Source: Candidatus Synoicihabitans palmerolidicus | Lineage (GTDB): Bacteria; Verrucomicrobiota; Verrucomicrobiia; Opitutales; Opitutaceae | Reading direction: 5' to 3' | Assembly: GCA_020809425.1 (NCBI GenBank) | Contig: JAGGDC010000001.1 | Location: 1,488,001 to 1,552,000, forward strand | DNA length: 64,000 nt | Notes under the pieces: generated by a model | Told to the model about the DNA's origin: nothing | Database searches by the model: none | The model's input: only the letters and a program-made list of their open reading frames with translations | Shown: piece after piece, positions 1 to 9,071 of the stretch | Layout: every line of letters starts with the position of its first letter | Numbering within the stretch: the stretch's first letter is position 1 | Made by a program: the position numbers and the translations under genes

Positions 1-697
1 GGTATGCCGAGAGGCGGTGCGTCGCATGATTTTGCGTCCAGATAGCCGAGGGCGGCGAATAGCGTGACCGTGCCGTGGCGGGTGTAATCGTGGGTGGCGG
101 TTGTGATGTGCCCGATACCCAAGGCAGGCCCGGCTGGGTGCGCTCAAGCGCCTGGCACTGGCTTTTCTCGTCGCAACACAGCACCAAGGCCCGATCGGGC
201 GGATTCAGATACAAGCCGATGACATCCCAAAACTTGGCCTCAAAGTTCCGGTCACGCGACAACTTGAACGTTCGTCGCAAATGGGGCTTCAGGTCATTGG
301 CCCGCCACAGACGCTGCACGGTGTGGGCCGACACCCCCTTGGCCTTGGCCATCGCCCGTGAGGACCAGCGGGTGCGCCAGGCCGGGGGTTGCGTGACCTC
401 AGTGACGATCTGAGCGCGAATCGCCACATCCACACTCGGCTTCCGGCCCGAACGTCTCGCTTCGGCCCATCCAGCCAACCCTGCCTCACGAAATCGCTTT
501 TCCCACTTCGCCACCACCGGACGATTCACTCCGATTTGAGCAGCCACCGTCTCCTGGCTTTCCCCTTCGGCCCGCAATAACAGTTCGGTGCGCGCCCGCC
601 TGACCTCCCGTTGCGGCGTGGTCGGGCATTTGATCATCTGTTCAAGTTCTTGATGCTGCGCGGCATCAATGATTAGCGGCTTAACAGGGCGGGCCAT
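1..697 (-). pseudogene. IS630 transposase, frameshifted and partial
   Basis: The start is ATG at 697 (protein begins MARPVNPLIIDAAQ). It has an N-terminal helix-turn-helix (AAQIGVNRPVVAKWEKRFRE) followed by an RNase-H-like region containing ALVLCCDEKSQCQALERTQP, where DEKSQ carries one catalytic Asp of the IS630/Tc1 family. Compared with copy 2, single bases are missing near 33 and near 120, so the frame is broken at least twice. The C-terminus is outside the window. The transposase would cut and paste the element at TA sites, but this copy looks inactive. Confidence 0.8.
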
Positions 698-755
698 GCA
701 CCCATCCTGCACTACTCTTTTTGTTTCGTATAGCTAATTAACTCCCACTACACTA
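1..755 (-). mobile_element. IS630-family element, copy 1 (cut by window edge)
   Basis: The sequence is nearly identical to the element at 15669-16706, and its transposase reads leftwards. The outer end is at the TA dinucleotide 754-755, and the terminal sequence inside it matches the copy 2 terminus. The other end lies outside the window. It keeps about 170 bp of transposase (roughly 190-358) that copy 2 has lost. It has been inserted into, or deleted into, the group II intron fragment at 756-889. Confidence 0.85.
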
Positions 756-889
756 GCCTTCTTCACCTCGTTGGGTTACCTCAATCGCAGTTGGCTTCGT
801 GTAGTTGTTTAATTTCATGTTTTATCATGTTTGGTTTTCCAACAGGGGACTCTCACCCCATTTACATCGTGCCCATGCCGGGCGCTACA
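756..889 (-). mobile_element. Group II intron fragment, 5' end only
   Basis: Read on the minus strand, the segment starts near 889 with GCGCCCGGCATGGGC and continues to GGTGAGAGTCCCC. This is the conserved start of domain I in bacterial ORF-carrying group II introns (consensus start GTGYGCCCGGCATGGG...GGTGAAAGTCC). The first bases are altered (TAGCGCC rather than GTGCGCC). It is cut by the IS630 element after about 130 nt. No reverse transcriptase or domain V is linked to it in the window. Confidence 0.7.
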
Positions 890-910
890 GAGAACCTCCA
901 CAGCTGTCAC

Positions 911-931
911 GGAGCGTGCTGCGCACGCTCC
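911..931. repeat. Short perfect hairpin upstream of the 978 gene
   Basis: GGAGCGTGC and GCACGCTCC are separated by a 3-nt loop. There is no T-tract, so it is not a typical terminator. It lies between the intron fragment and the start of the small gene at 978. Its role is unknown. Confidence 0.4.
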
Positions 932-977
932 GCGCCGGCTGCTCCGGTCTCTGACCTCAAACGTTCGGCATTACAAC

Positions 978-1343
978 ATGGGACAAGTTACCTTAGATTT
1001 TGTGACCCGTCGTCCAGATGGATCGTATTGTATCCGCCTATTGGAAGAAGGTCTGTGGAATACGTCCACTGAGGAGGCTTTAAGCGGAATACAGAGCAGG
1101 CTTTTCGATGCCGTTGAAGTCATTATCGAAGGGAGAGTCGCTGAGCTCTATCCCGAAAGTAAGGGCCAGAAGATATATATCGCACTGGATTGTTTCCGAC
1201 TTCCCCGAGAAGATATGGGTACTTTCTTTTCAGCATTTCTGTCGTTCATCCGTTCCTCCCCCGAATGGGCATCTGACTGCGAGGCGATGAAATTCGAAAT
1301 CCCCCACTTAGAAGAGCCGAATCGGGTAGGCGGAGGTAATTAG
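978..1343 (+). CDS. Small hypothetical protein; C-terminus replaced by intron sequence
   Basis: An open frame of 121 codons begins at ATG 978 (MGQVTLDFVTRRPDGSYCI); the frame is open further upstream but lacks a better start. The acidic protein has no signal peptide or membrane segment. The pattern YPESKGQKIYIALDC loosely recalls the DUF6572 family, but this is from memory and unverified. The last codons (after EEPN) and the stop lie inside the 3' end of the antisense group II intron that begins at 1321, so the natural C-terminus has been lost or altered. It is sandwiched between two intron remnants. No function is proposed. Confidence 0.5.
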   Translation: MGQVTLDFVTRRPDGSYCIRLLEEGLWNTSTEEALSGIQSRLFDAVEVIIEGRVAELYPESKGQKIYIALDCFRLPREDMGTFFSAFLSFIRSSPEWASDCEAMKFEIPHLEEPNRVGGGN

Positions 1344-1923
1344 CCTCCGCCCCCCACACCACCCGACATGCGGGTCCGCACCGGGCGGTTCCGGAACGCT
1401 ATCGGACCGTAGTTGGATAGAACCGAATCACCTACTTGGCAGGTGGGCCCTTCGGTTGAGTTTGAGAAAACCGTTTCGCGCCGACCACCCGATACACCGG
1501 TCGGTGTCGGAGGGTGGATCGAGCAAACGGACTCGCGCTCATCATTTTGGTTCGGGCCTTCGTCACAGTTGAGACCTCCAGTTCATTCGTCGGACGGATA
1601 ACCCGTCAGCGACTACTCCCGGCTCGTTTCCCGTGACTACTATGCCTTCTGCTGACTCCTCTGTTTCTTCCGTCGTCGTTACCGACGCGGCTGCTCCCCG
1701 TCATAGACGGGACGCGGGGCGCAGAGGCCTCCCCGGATAATGGCATCAACTTCCCTCGCACAAGCGCACCGTCTACCCTACATCCAGTACCACAGGACTT
1801 CGTCATGTGGTGGTGACTCGTCCCGGATGCTAAGCCTATTACCATGTTTCTGTTCGTCGCCTCACGAGTTTGCCTACGGCTTCTTTCAGACCCAGCCTCA
1901 CGGCTACGCCCTTGCCCTCAGCT

Positions 1924-3257
1924 TGAGGTGGACCCATGAAGTTGGACAGGAGGGATGATTAAATCCCAAAGGAGGCCAATATGTCGAAGAAACGACGTGC
2001 CTTCAGTGCCGAATTCAAAGCGAAAGTAGGGCTCGAAGCCCTCAAGGGAATCGAGCCGCTCCACGTAATCGCGCAGCGTCACGAGGTGCATCCGGTGCCA
2101 GTGAGTCAGTGGAAGAAGGAGGTGTCCGAGCGGTTGCCGGAGGTCTTCGCGAAGCCCTCGGCGCAGGTGCGCGACAAGATCGAGCGGAATCGCAAAGAGA
2201 AGGCACTGTATGCGCGGATCGGGCAGCTGCAGATGGAGCTCGAGTGGCTCAAAAACAAAGTTGGCCCATTTGGGGAGTAAGGAGCACCGCAGCATGATCG
2301 AAACTGAGCATCCGAAGCTGAGTGTGGCTCGGCAGTGCGAACTGTTGGAGCTGCTACGCTCAACCTACTACCACCACCCGCAGCCACCGAAGGAAGCGGA
2401 CCTGGCGTTGATGAAACAGATCGACGAGATCTACCTCGAGTCACCGTTCTTTGGTAGCCGCCAAATGACCCGTTGGTTGCAACGCGAAGGACACGTGGTG
2501 AACCGTAAACGGGTGCGACGATTGATGCGATTAATGGGGCTCACGGCGATCAATCAAAAATCGAGTCTGTTGAAGAAAGCGGCCTCTCATCAGATCTACC
2601 CGTATCTGCTGCGAACGCTGAAGGTTGAAAGGTCGAATCAAGTGTGGGCAACAGATATCATCTACATCCCGGTGTGCGGTGGCTTCGTTTACCTGTGTGC
2701 GGTGATCGACTGGCACTCGCGGATAGTGCGCGCATGGGAACTGTCCAACACGCTCGATGCGTCGTTTTGCGTGCGAGCGGTGCAGCGCGCGATGGCGATT
2801 TACGGCAAGCCGGAGATCTGCAACACCGACCAAGGCGGCCAGTTTACCAGCGCCGAGTTCACCCAGCCATTGTTGGCCTTCGGCGTGCGACTGTCGATGG
2901 ACGGCAAAGGACGGTGCTTGGACAATGTCTTGGTCGAACGCCTGTGCGCAGCGTCAAATACGAGGAAGTCTATCTGAAACGCTATGAGACGATGGTCGAG
3001 GCCCATGCCAACTTGGAGACCTACTTGCTGTTCTACAACGACCGACGACCGCACTCCGCCCACGGCCGCCCAACACCATCCGAGGTCTACCACGCACCAC
3101 TCGACCAAACCGCCGCCTAACGCGGCGGCTATCCGAGCGGGGAGGAAGCCGCGCTTCCTCCCCTGCGCCCCTCCATTATCTTTTATTCTTGGTCAGAAAA
3201 ACCAGAAACCATAACTATAAATCCGCCCGACCTGTCCAACCGACGGGGTCCACCTCA
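1924..3257 (+). mobile_element. IS3-family element, copy A (1334 bp)
   Basis: The terminal inverted repeats begin TGAGGTGGACCC at both ends. The element is flanked by a 3-bp target duplication, GCT at 1921-1923 and 3258-3260, so this is a clean insertion into the group II intron. Copies B (6103-7434) and C (46514-47846) share the same ends but show no flanking duplication. Confidence 0.92.
1981..3120 (+). pseudogene. IS3 transposase OrfA/OrfB, copy A, inactivated
   Basis: OrfA starts at ATG 1981 (MSKKRRAFSAEFKAKVG, helix-turn-helix) and ends at 2280. The slippery A-tract is altered to AAAAACAAAG near 2250, so normal programmed frameshifting to OrfB is lost. OrfB has the rve integrase core with WATDIIYI (first Asp) and NTDQGGQFTS (second Asp). 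A G is missing near 2944 compared with copy B, which shifts the frame just before the catalytic Glu. The tail (YLLFYNDRRPHSAHGRPTP) continues in another frame to 3120. Confidence 0.85.
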
Positions 3258-3384
3258 GCTAGTGCTTTTATTTATCTGACTTTCCTTTCGGTATTTCATT
3301 TATTTGGTTCCATGCACAGAGGACTTAAACCTCATCAGTTGATGCCCATGCCGGGCATACACCCAGCATTTACAAACTTTTACC

Positions 3385-3417
3385 GGCAGGTCGGATCACG
3401 TTCGACCTGCCTTTTTT
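3385..3417 (+). terminator. Rho-independent terminator
   Basis: The stem GGCAGGTCG (3385-3393) pairs with CGACCTGCC (3403-3411) and is followed by TTTTTT. It lies just beyond the intron's 5' boundary and 42 bp before the DUF368 gene. It may originally have ended the gene now interrupted at 1321. Confidence 0.75.
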
Positions 3418-3458
3418 GTGGCCTGCCATTTCGATCCGACGCCTCTTCCCTGAATTCT

Positions 3459-4394
3459 ATGTCTTCGTTCATCCATCATCTTCGTATCGCTGTTGTCGGC
3501 TTCCTCATGGGCTGCGCCGACGTTGTTCCCGGCGTTTCCGGCGGCACCATCGCGTTCATTTGTGGTATCTACGAACGACTTCTCAATGGGATTAAAAAAA
3601 TCGATCTGACCACGCTGGGGATGCTCATGCGCGGCGATATCAAAGACGCGTGGGCTCGTATTCCGGGGGGATTTTTTGTCGCCCTCGGAACGGGTCTCCT
3701 TCTCGCCGTACTGACCTTTGCGAAGGTGCTTGAACACTTGATGGTGCACCACCCAGTGCTCCTCTGGGCATTCTTTTTGGGACTGGTCGTGGGCTCCATC
3801 GTCCTGTTGGCCCGCCAAACCTGGGTGTGGAAGCCTGTCGACTGGTTTGTTTTCCTGGGCTTCAGTTTCGGGACGTTTATTTTAGTTGGTCTGGAGGCCA
3901 CCAATACGCCAGCCGGTCTTCCTTTTGTATTCCTCGCGGGTGAAATCGCCATCTGTGCCATGATTCTCCCCGGGATCTCGGGCTCTTACCTGCTGCTCAT
4001 CATGGGCAAGTACCAAGAAGTGCTGACCGCCGTGAACCAACGCGATTTTGTCACCCTGGGGGTCTTTTGTTTGGGCATCGCCACAGGAATTCTGTCCTTT
4101 GTTCGGATCGTCAGTTGGTTACTGAACCGTTTTCGCCACACCACGCTCATCGCCTTGACGGGAGTTATGGCGGGCGCTCTCCGCACACTTTGGCCTTGGA
4201 AAGAAACCCTGACGACCCGCATCAGTAGTTCCGGCGAGGAAGTTCCTCTGGTCCAGATTAACATCATGCCCGGTCAAGATGGACAAATCTGGTTGGCGCT
4301 GGGTCTGGCCATACTAGGCGGAGTCGCCGTCACTCTGGTCGAACGCTGGGCCCGTGCAGAGGAAACGTCCGCCAAGTCGCTTGATTTAATCTAG
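3459..4394 (+). CDS. DUF368 membrane protein, PopT-type undecaprenyl-phosphate translocase
   Basis: A 311-residue polytopic inner-membrane protein starting at ATG 3459 (MSSFIHHLRIAVVGF). The frame is open upstream through intron sequence, but this Met precedes the conserved start of the family. It has the two family signatures: GCADVVPGVSGGTIAF near residues 20-35 and LPGISGSYLLLIMGKY in the second half. DUF368 proteins (PopT) are known to return undecaprenyl phosphate across the membrane for cell-wall synthesis. The stop codon TAG at 4392-4394 overlaps the first bases of the repeat element at 4391, so that insertion lies exactly at the 3' end of the gene. No partner genes are adjacent. Confidence 0.88.
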   Translation: MSSFIHHLRIAVVGFLMGCADVVPGVSGGTIAFICGIYERLLNGIKKIDLTTLGMLMRGDIKDAWARIPGGFFVALGTGLLLAVLTFAKVLEHLMVHHPVLLWAFFLGLVVGSIVLLARQTWVWKPVDWFVFLGFSFGTFILVGLEATNTPAGLPFVFLAGEIAICAMILPGISGSYLLLIMGKYQEVLTAVNQRDFVTLGVFCLGIATGILSFVRIVSWLLNRFRHTTLIALTGVMAGALRTLWPWKETLTTRISSSGEEVPLVQINIMPGQDGQIWLALGLAILGGVAVTLVERWARAEETSAKSLDLI

Positions 4395-4489
4395 AAAACG
4401 CACTCCACATAAGAAACGCATGTAACAAAGTTATGTTATCCAGTAGGTTAGCGGGTTTCAAACGTGCCCACGCCGACTCACCTGGCAGG
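4391..4489 (+). repeat. Left half of the 186-bp miniature element (copy R4)
   Basis: It begins CTAGAAAACGCA and aligns along its length with the first half of the intact copy at 31443-31628, ending in the palindrome half CACCTGGCAGG. From 4490 the text is the 5' end of a DUF4338-ISAs1 element. The right half of the repeat is not found on the other side of the insertion. Confidence 0.75.
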
Positions 4490-6102
4490 CAGGACTATTT
4501 CATAATAAAATGTAAGTTGCAGGTAAATAATATTATATGTAATTTGAAATGGATTTTTTCCCGGCATGTCCGACCAGAGTCGGCAAATGTTTTAGAAAAC
4601 GACCCGTCCAAACCGCCGTCAGAGATACCTGCTGGATAATGCCACGATCCGGTTGCTCGACGATCAAGCAGAGATAGAGTGATGAAACGACCTGATCCGC
4701 ACTCACCATTATTTGCGCAGTTCGAACGTGGCGGGAAAAGCGCTGCGCTACGTGGTGGAAGTGGCAGGGAAGTGGGCGGCACTGCTCTCGTTCAGCTCCG
4801 CAGTCTACCATCTAAAGGCACGCGACAGCTGCATTGGCTAGGAAGCATGGCAGCGCCTCGAACTGCTCGTTGCCAACAGCTGCTTGCTGATTGTTGGGTC
4901 GTCGCGCTCCATGCCAAATCTGGCGTCCCAAAGCCTCTCGCTGGCGCTCAGACGCCTGCCCGAAGACTGGCGTGGTGCTTTTGGCTCGGAACCTGTCGCA
5001 GTCGAGACCTTCGTGGATCCGGAGTTTTTCGAGGGCACTTGCTATAAGGCCGCCAACTAGACGGTGGTAGGTTCGAGCCAGGGGTTCGCCCGCCAAGCGG
5101 CAGATTTTTACCAGCATCACGGCAAGCCCAAGACGATTCTGAGGTATCCACTGCGGCAGGACTTCAAGGAGCTGCTGTGCCGCGAGGAGCTACTCGAGCC
5201 CTACCATGGCTACTGCCAGCAGCAGCAAAAGCGGTATCCGCGCCTTGCCGAAGGTAAGGCGATCGGCTCGCTCATGGAAGCCTTTAGGTTGCTCGAGGAC
5301 CGGCGCGAGCACAAGGGGCGCCGATATCGCCTCTCCGGGTTGCTCGGCGTGGTCGTTTGCGGATACTTCGCGGGGTGCCGCTCGCTGGAGCAGTGCGCCG
5401 CCTTCGCCGCTGCGTTGAATCAAAGGCAGTGCCGCAGCTTCGGCTTCTGGCGTGCCCCCGGCACCGGCCAGCTCGTCGCCCCCTCCCATACGACACTATG
5501 GCGAGCCATTTGCGCTGCGCAGCCAGAGGCCTTCGATAAAGTCGTGGAAACATGGCTCCGGCAGCATCAGCACGACGCCCCGCAGGCCATCGCCATCGAC
5601 GGCAAGGTGATCAGGGCGACGGCGACACTCGCCAATCCTGAGGCCTTGAGCGTCTCGGCGATCAGCCATAGCCCAAGGGATTTTTTTTCAGCAGCCTTTG
5701 CGTCAGGGGAAAGAACCACGAGCCGTAGGCCGTCGTCGATCTGCTCGGCAAGATCGGTCCGATCGATGGAACGCTCGTAACCGTTGACGCCCTACCCTGC
5801 CGCAGGACGCTAGCCCACAGCATCGTGCAGGAGAACGGAGCCGATTATCTGATGAGCGTGAAGGGCAACCGCCCGGCGCTGCGCAAGGCCATCGTCAAAA
5901 GGATGGATGCCAGCGAGGTCAGAAGATCTTCACCCTGAAAAAGGGCCATGGCAGGACCGAGCGCCACAGCATCGCAGCGATCGACGTCAGCCCGACCGAC
6001 CTGACCTGGCCATTCGCGGCGCAAGCCGGCCGGATCACCCGAGAGCGCGAGAACCTCACGACAGGTAAAAAACAAATCCAATGCATAGTTTTCGTGACCA
6101 GC
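4490..6102 (+). mobile_element. DUF4338-ISAs1 element, type 1, copy A (3' truncated)
   Basis: The left end (CAGGACTATTTCATAATAAA) is shared with the opposite-strand copy at 59998-61555, and in both it abuts CCTGSCAGG. The right end is lost where IS3 copy B begins at 6103. The IS3 has no target duplication here, so a deletion accompanied or followed that insertion. Confidence 0.8.
4565..6102 (+). pseudogene. DUF4338 + ISAs1-type transposase, type 1, broken
   Basis: By comparison with the second copy, the protein starts at ATG 4565 (MSDQSRQMFE). The N-terminal half is a DUF4338/DruA-like domain (DLINTHHYLRSSNMAGKALH; NLASQSLSLALRRLPEDWRG; VDPEFFEGTCYKAANWTVVG). The second half is an ISAs1-type DDE transposase (FRLLEDRREHKGRRYRLSGL for the DDE-associated domain; AIAIDGKVIRATA for the first Asp). 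Several frameshifts interrupt it (about 4590-4680, 4840, 5060, 5680, 5920). The C-terminus is cut at 6102. The element is probably inactive. Confidence 0.75.
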
Positions 6103-7434
6103 TGAGGTGGACCCATGAAGTTGGACAGGAGGGATGATTCAATCCCAAAGGAGCCCAATATGTCGAAGAAACGACGTGCCTTCAGTGCCGAGTTCAAAGC
6201 GAAAGTAGGGCTCGAAGCCCTCAAGGGAATCGAGCCGATCCACGTAATCGCGCAGCGTCACGAGGTGCATCCGGTGCCAGTGAGTCAGTGGAAGAAGGAG
6301 TGGTCCGAGCGGTTGCCGGAGGTCTTCGCGAAGCCCTCGGCGCAGGTGCGCGACGAGATCGAGCGGAATCGCAAAGAGAAGGAACTGTATGCGCGGATCG
6401 GGCAGCTGCAGATGGAGCTCGAGTGGCTCAAAAAAAAGTTGGCCCATTTGGAAAGTAAGGAGCGCCGCAGCATGATCGAAACCGAGCATCCGAAGCTGAG
6501 TGTGGCCCGGCAGTGCGAACTGTTGGCGCTGCCACGCTCAACCTACTACCACCACCCGAAGCCACCGAAGGAAGCGGACCTGGCGTTGATGAAACAGATC
6601 GACGAGATCTACCTCGAGTCACCGTTCTTTGGTAGCCGCCAAATGACCCGTTGGTTGCAACGCGAAGGACACGTGGTGAACCGTAAACGGGTGCGACGAT
6701 TGATGCGATTAATGGGACTCACGGCGATCTATCAAAAACCGAGTCTGTCGAAGAAAGCGGCCTCTCATCAGATCTACCCGTATCTGCTGCGAACGCGGAA
6801 GGTTGAAAGGTCGAATCAAGTATGGGCAACAGATATCACCTACATCCCGGTGTGCGGTGGCTTCGTTTACCTGTGTGCGGTGATCGACTGGCACTCGCGG
6901 ATGGTGCTCGCATGGGAACTGTCCAACACGCTCGATGCGTCGTTTTGCGTGCGAGCGGTGCAGCGCGCGATGGCGATTTACGGCAAGCCGGAGATCTTCA
7001 ACCCTGACCAAGGCAGCCAGTTTACCAGCGCCGAGTTCACCCAGCCATTGTTGGCCGCCGGCGTGCGACTGTCGATGGACGGCAAAGGACGGTGCTTGGA
7101 CCATGTCTTGGTCGAACGCCTGTGGCGCAGCGTCAAATACGAGGAAGTCTATCTGAAACGCTATGAGACGATAGTCGAGGCCCATGCCAACTTGGAGACC
7201 TACTTGCTGTTCTACAACGACCGACGACCGCACTCCGCCCACGGCCGCCAAACACCATCCGAGGTCTACCACGCACAACTCGACCAAGCCGCCGCCTGAC
7301 GGCGGCTATCCGAGCGGGGAGGAAGCCGCGCTTCCTCCCCTGCTCCCCTCCATTATCTTTTATTCTTGGTCAGAAAAACCAGAAACCATAACTATAAATC
7401 CGCCCGACCTGTCCAACCGACGGGGTCCACCTCA
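6103..7434 (+). mobile_element. IS3-family element, copy B (1332 bp)
   Basis: The ends TGAGGTGGACCC...GGGTCCACCTCA are complete. The flanks are CCAGC and GTCCA, so there is no target duplication. It joins a truncated DUF4338-ISAs1 element on the left to a truncated EamA gene on the right, the signature of a deletion or rearrangement at an IS. Confidence 0.92.
6160..7299 (+). CDS. IS3-family transposase, single fused frame (copy B)
   Basis: 379 residues from ATG 6160, preceded by AAGGAG. The OrfA part carries a helix-turn-helix and a leucine-zipper-like segment; the OrfB part has HTH_21 (RRLMRLMGLTAIYQKPSLS) and an rve integrase core. The usual OrfA/OrfB frameshift site (A-run near 6430) here contains eight A, which fuses both frames. 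The catalytic triad can be read as WATDITYI, DQGSQF and LVERLWRSVKYEEVY. One oddity is NPDQGSQF where related copies have NTDQG, a Thr to Pro change next to the second Asp. This is the only IS3 copy here with an unbroken frame and thus the best candidate for activity. Confidence 0.9.
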   Translation: MSKKRRAFSAEFKAKVGLEALKGIEPIHVIAQRHEVHPVPVSQWKKEWSERLPEVFAKPSAQVRDEIERNRKEKELYARIGQLQMELEWLKKKLAHLESKERRSMIETEHPKLSVARQCELLALPRSTYYHHPKPPKEADLALMKQIDEIYLESPFFGSRQMTRWLQREGHVVNRKRVRRLMRLMGLTAIYQKPSLSKKAASHQIYPYLLRTRKVERSNQVWATDITYIPVCGGFVYLCAVIDWHSRMVLAWELSNTLDASFCVRAVQRAMAIYGKPEIFNPDQGSQFTSAEFTQPLLAAGVRLSMDGKGRCLDHVLVERLWRSVKYEEVYLKRYETIVEAHANLETYLLFYNDRRPHSAHGRQTPSEVYHAQLDQAAA

Positions 7435-8149
7435 GTCCACTCCATCACGTAGCCATCAAACCACTGCAGGTCTCCCCGCACGATGGCCGGCCCCCCCCAG
7501 CGCGGTCAGGACCAGCCCCCCCAGCAACAACGAGAATCCCGTGCCCGCCCGTGTTCCCATCGTACGCTTGACCCGTTGAAACGCCAGTAGCCCCAGCGCA
7601 AAAAAAACTCGCCGCCAATATCAGCAGCCCCCCGAGTTGAGGATGCCCTTCAACGACCCCGGGCGAGTAAACCGCCAAAGACACCCCTGTTCCGCCCGCC
7701 AACAGCACGAACCACTGACGACGCGTCAGCGCCGGTGACCCCAGAAACGGCGGTGCCAGCAAAACCCACCAGAAGCTCCCGCTCGAAACCAACAACGCCG
7801 CCAGCGCCCCGCTCGACAAACTCAAGCCCAGGTAGAAACAAACATATTGCCCCACGGTCTGCGCGCCCGTCATCGCCAATATCAAATGCCACGGCGTCTC
7901 CCTCAACTCCCGCCGAGGCGCTCGGGCTAACAGCAACAGACCCATTCCCGCCACTACGAAGCGTACACCGGCAAAGAGCGAGCGCGTCGAAAAATTAACC
8001 ACCACGCCCTGCTCCGCCCAATGTCCATACACCAACTTGATCCCGGGAAACGTCGAGCCCCACAACACGGCGCACACCGACACCCAGCCCAGCAAACGCC
8101 AGGGCGAAGGGCGGCTCACGCCATAGTTCGGATCAGTTACCGTGACCAT
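7435..8149 (-). pseudogene. EamA/DMT-family transporter, 3' truncated by IS3
   Basis: The start is probably ATG 8149 (MVTVTDPNYGVSRPSPWRLL). Successive hydrophobic segments (GWVSVCAVLWGSTFPGIKLV; LVSSGSFWWVLLAPPFLGSP) match the drug/metabolite transporter superfamily. The frame shifts at a run of eight T on the minus strand (about 7603-7610) and again at a G-run (about 7490). Coding similarity stops where IS3 copy B begins (7434), so most of the second EamA repeat is missing. The substrate is unknown. Confidence 0.72.
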
Positions 8150-8283
8150 GCCTGCAGCACGACTGACGGCTCCGATTCGCGCCAGCCAATTTTCGTTGCC
8201 CCCCGGCCGTCGCTCCGAGATTTCCGGCTTCCCGTAGAAACCAAGTAGATTCGTATCACATATCAGGATACTCGTAACGCAAC

Positions 8284-9062
8284 GTGCCGACAACAAACTC
8301 ACCATTGCGCACCGCCGGCATTTCTTCGCTTCCGCCCACCGCCTGCCGCGAACTCGACGCCATGCTCGCCGTCGCCGATGGGTTCTCCGAAAGTACGATG
8401 AACGATTTAACCGATCCTGCGTGGACCGAAATCCGACAACGCACTCAGGCCTCCCAAAAACTGCGCGCCATCCACTGCCTCGAAAACCCGGGCTACCGCG
8501 ACCTCTCCGTGCAACGTCATGGCCGCGGTGATCTCGCCCGCGCTCTCGAGATCTACGAAGCCGACCTCATCATCCATCTCACCTGCGCCAATTCCCCCGA
8601 AATTGGCCTTCTCTCCGCATCGGGTCGGTCCGCCGTCCTGAATCCTCGCGCCAATACGACCCTCGGGCTGCCTCCTCCTCCCATTCTGCCTCTGTTTGAC
8701 GCCGGAGCCAACCTCCTCCTAGGCACCGACAATGTCATGCTGACGCCGCCCAACCTTTTCGCCGAACTCGAATTCACTTACCGGTTCGCCCGTTCCCAAG
8801 CCGGCGAAACCCGCGCCACCGCCCCGCGGCCATCCTCCCAATGGTCACAAGCAACGTTCGCACGGCCTTGGGCGGAGACCACTACGGCTACCTGGGCTCG
8901 GACCTGCCCGCCTCCTTCGTCGTAGTCGACTTCAACGCCCCCCTCCTTCGCCACACTCACAACCTGCTCGCCTCACTTATCACCCGCGCCGGCACCTCCG
9001 ATATCCTGGCGACTTACCACCAAGGCCGGGAACTCTGGCTTTTCCCCCAACTGTCATTCTGA
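8284..9062 (+). pseudogene. Amidohydrolase (chlorohydrolase-type) fragment
   Basis: The frame runs from 8284; a shift near 8815 leads to the C-terminal frame ending at 9062 (GTSDILATYHQGRELWLFPQ). Motifs of metal-dependent amidohydrolases are present: AIHCLENPGY, ADLIIHLTCANSPEIGLL, AVLNPRANTTLGLP and LLLGTDNVMLTPPNLFAE, where the TDN Asp is the conserved metal/catalytic residue. The usual N-terminal HxH metal site and about 130-150 residues are absent; the upstream 134 bp show no matching frame. It is probably a 5'-truncated remnant. The substrate cannot be told. Confidence 0.6.
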
Positions 9063-9071
9063 TCTGCCCCA

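Larger units (their letters stand above)
1321..3360 (-). mobile_element. Group II intron derivative lacking its reverse transcriptase, split by IS3 copy A
   Basis: On the minus strand the 5' end is at 3360 (GTATGCCCGGCATGGGC, then a TTTAAGTCCTC motif). After the IS3 insertion the text resumes at 1923 with typical domain I/early ORF sequence, including GGGAAACGAGCCGGGAGTAG around 1620-1640. The 3' end has a domain V-like hairpin (ACCGCCCG...GGGTGGTGTGGG, about 1353-1392) and a domain VI-like hairpin GGCGGAGG...CCTCCGCC ending CTACCCGAT at 1321. Only about 700 nt remain once the IS3 is removed, so the reverse transcriptase/maturase ORF is deleted. The 5' GTATG differs from the GTGYG consensus. 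Splicing competence cannot be judged. Confidence 0.7.

Noticed and set aside
8256-8444. A minus-strand open frame overlapping the amidohydrolase remnant
   Set aside because: No recognisable motif, and it is the complement of well-conserved amidohydrolase coding sequence.
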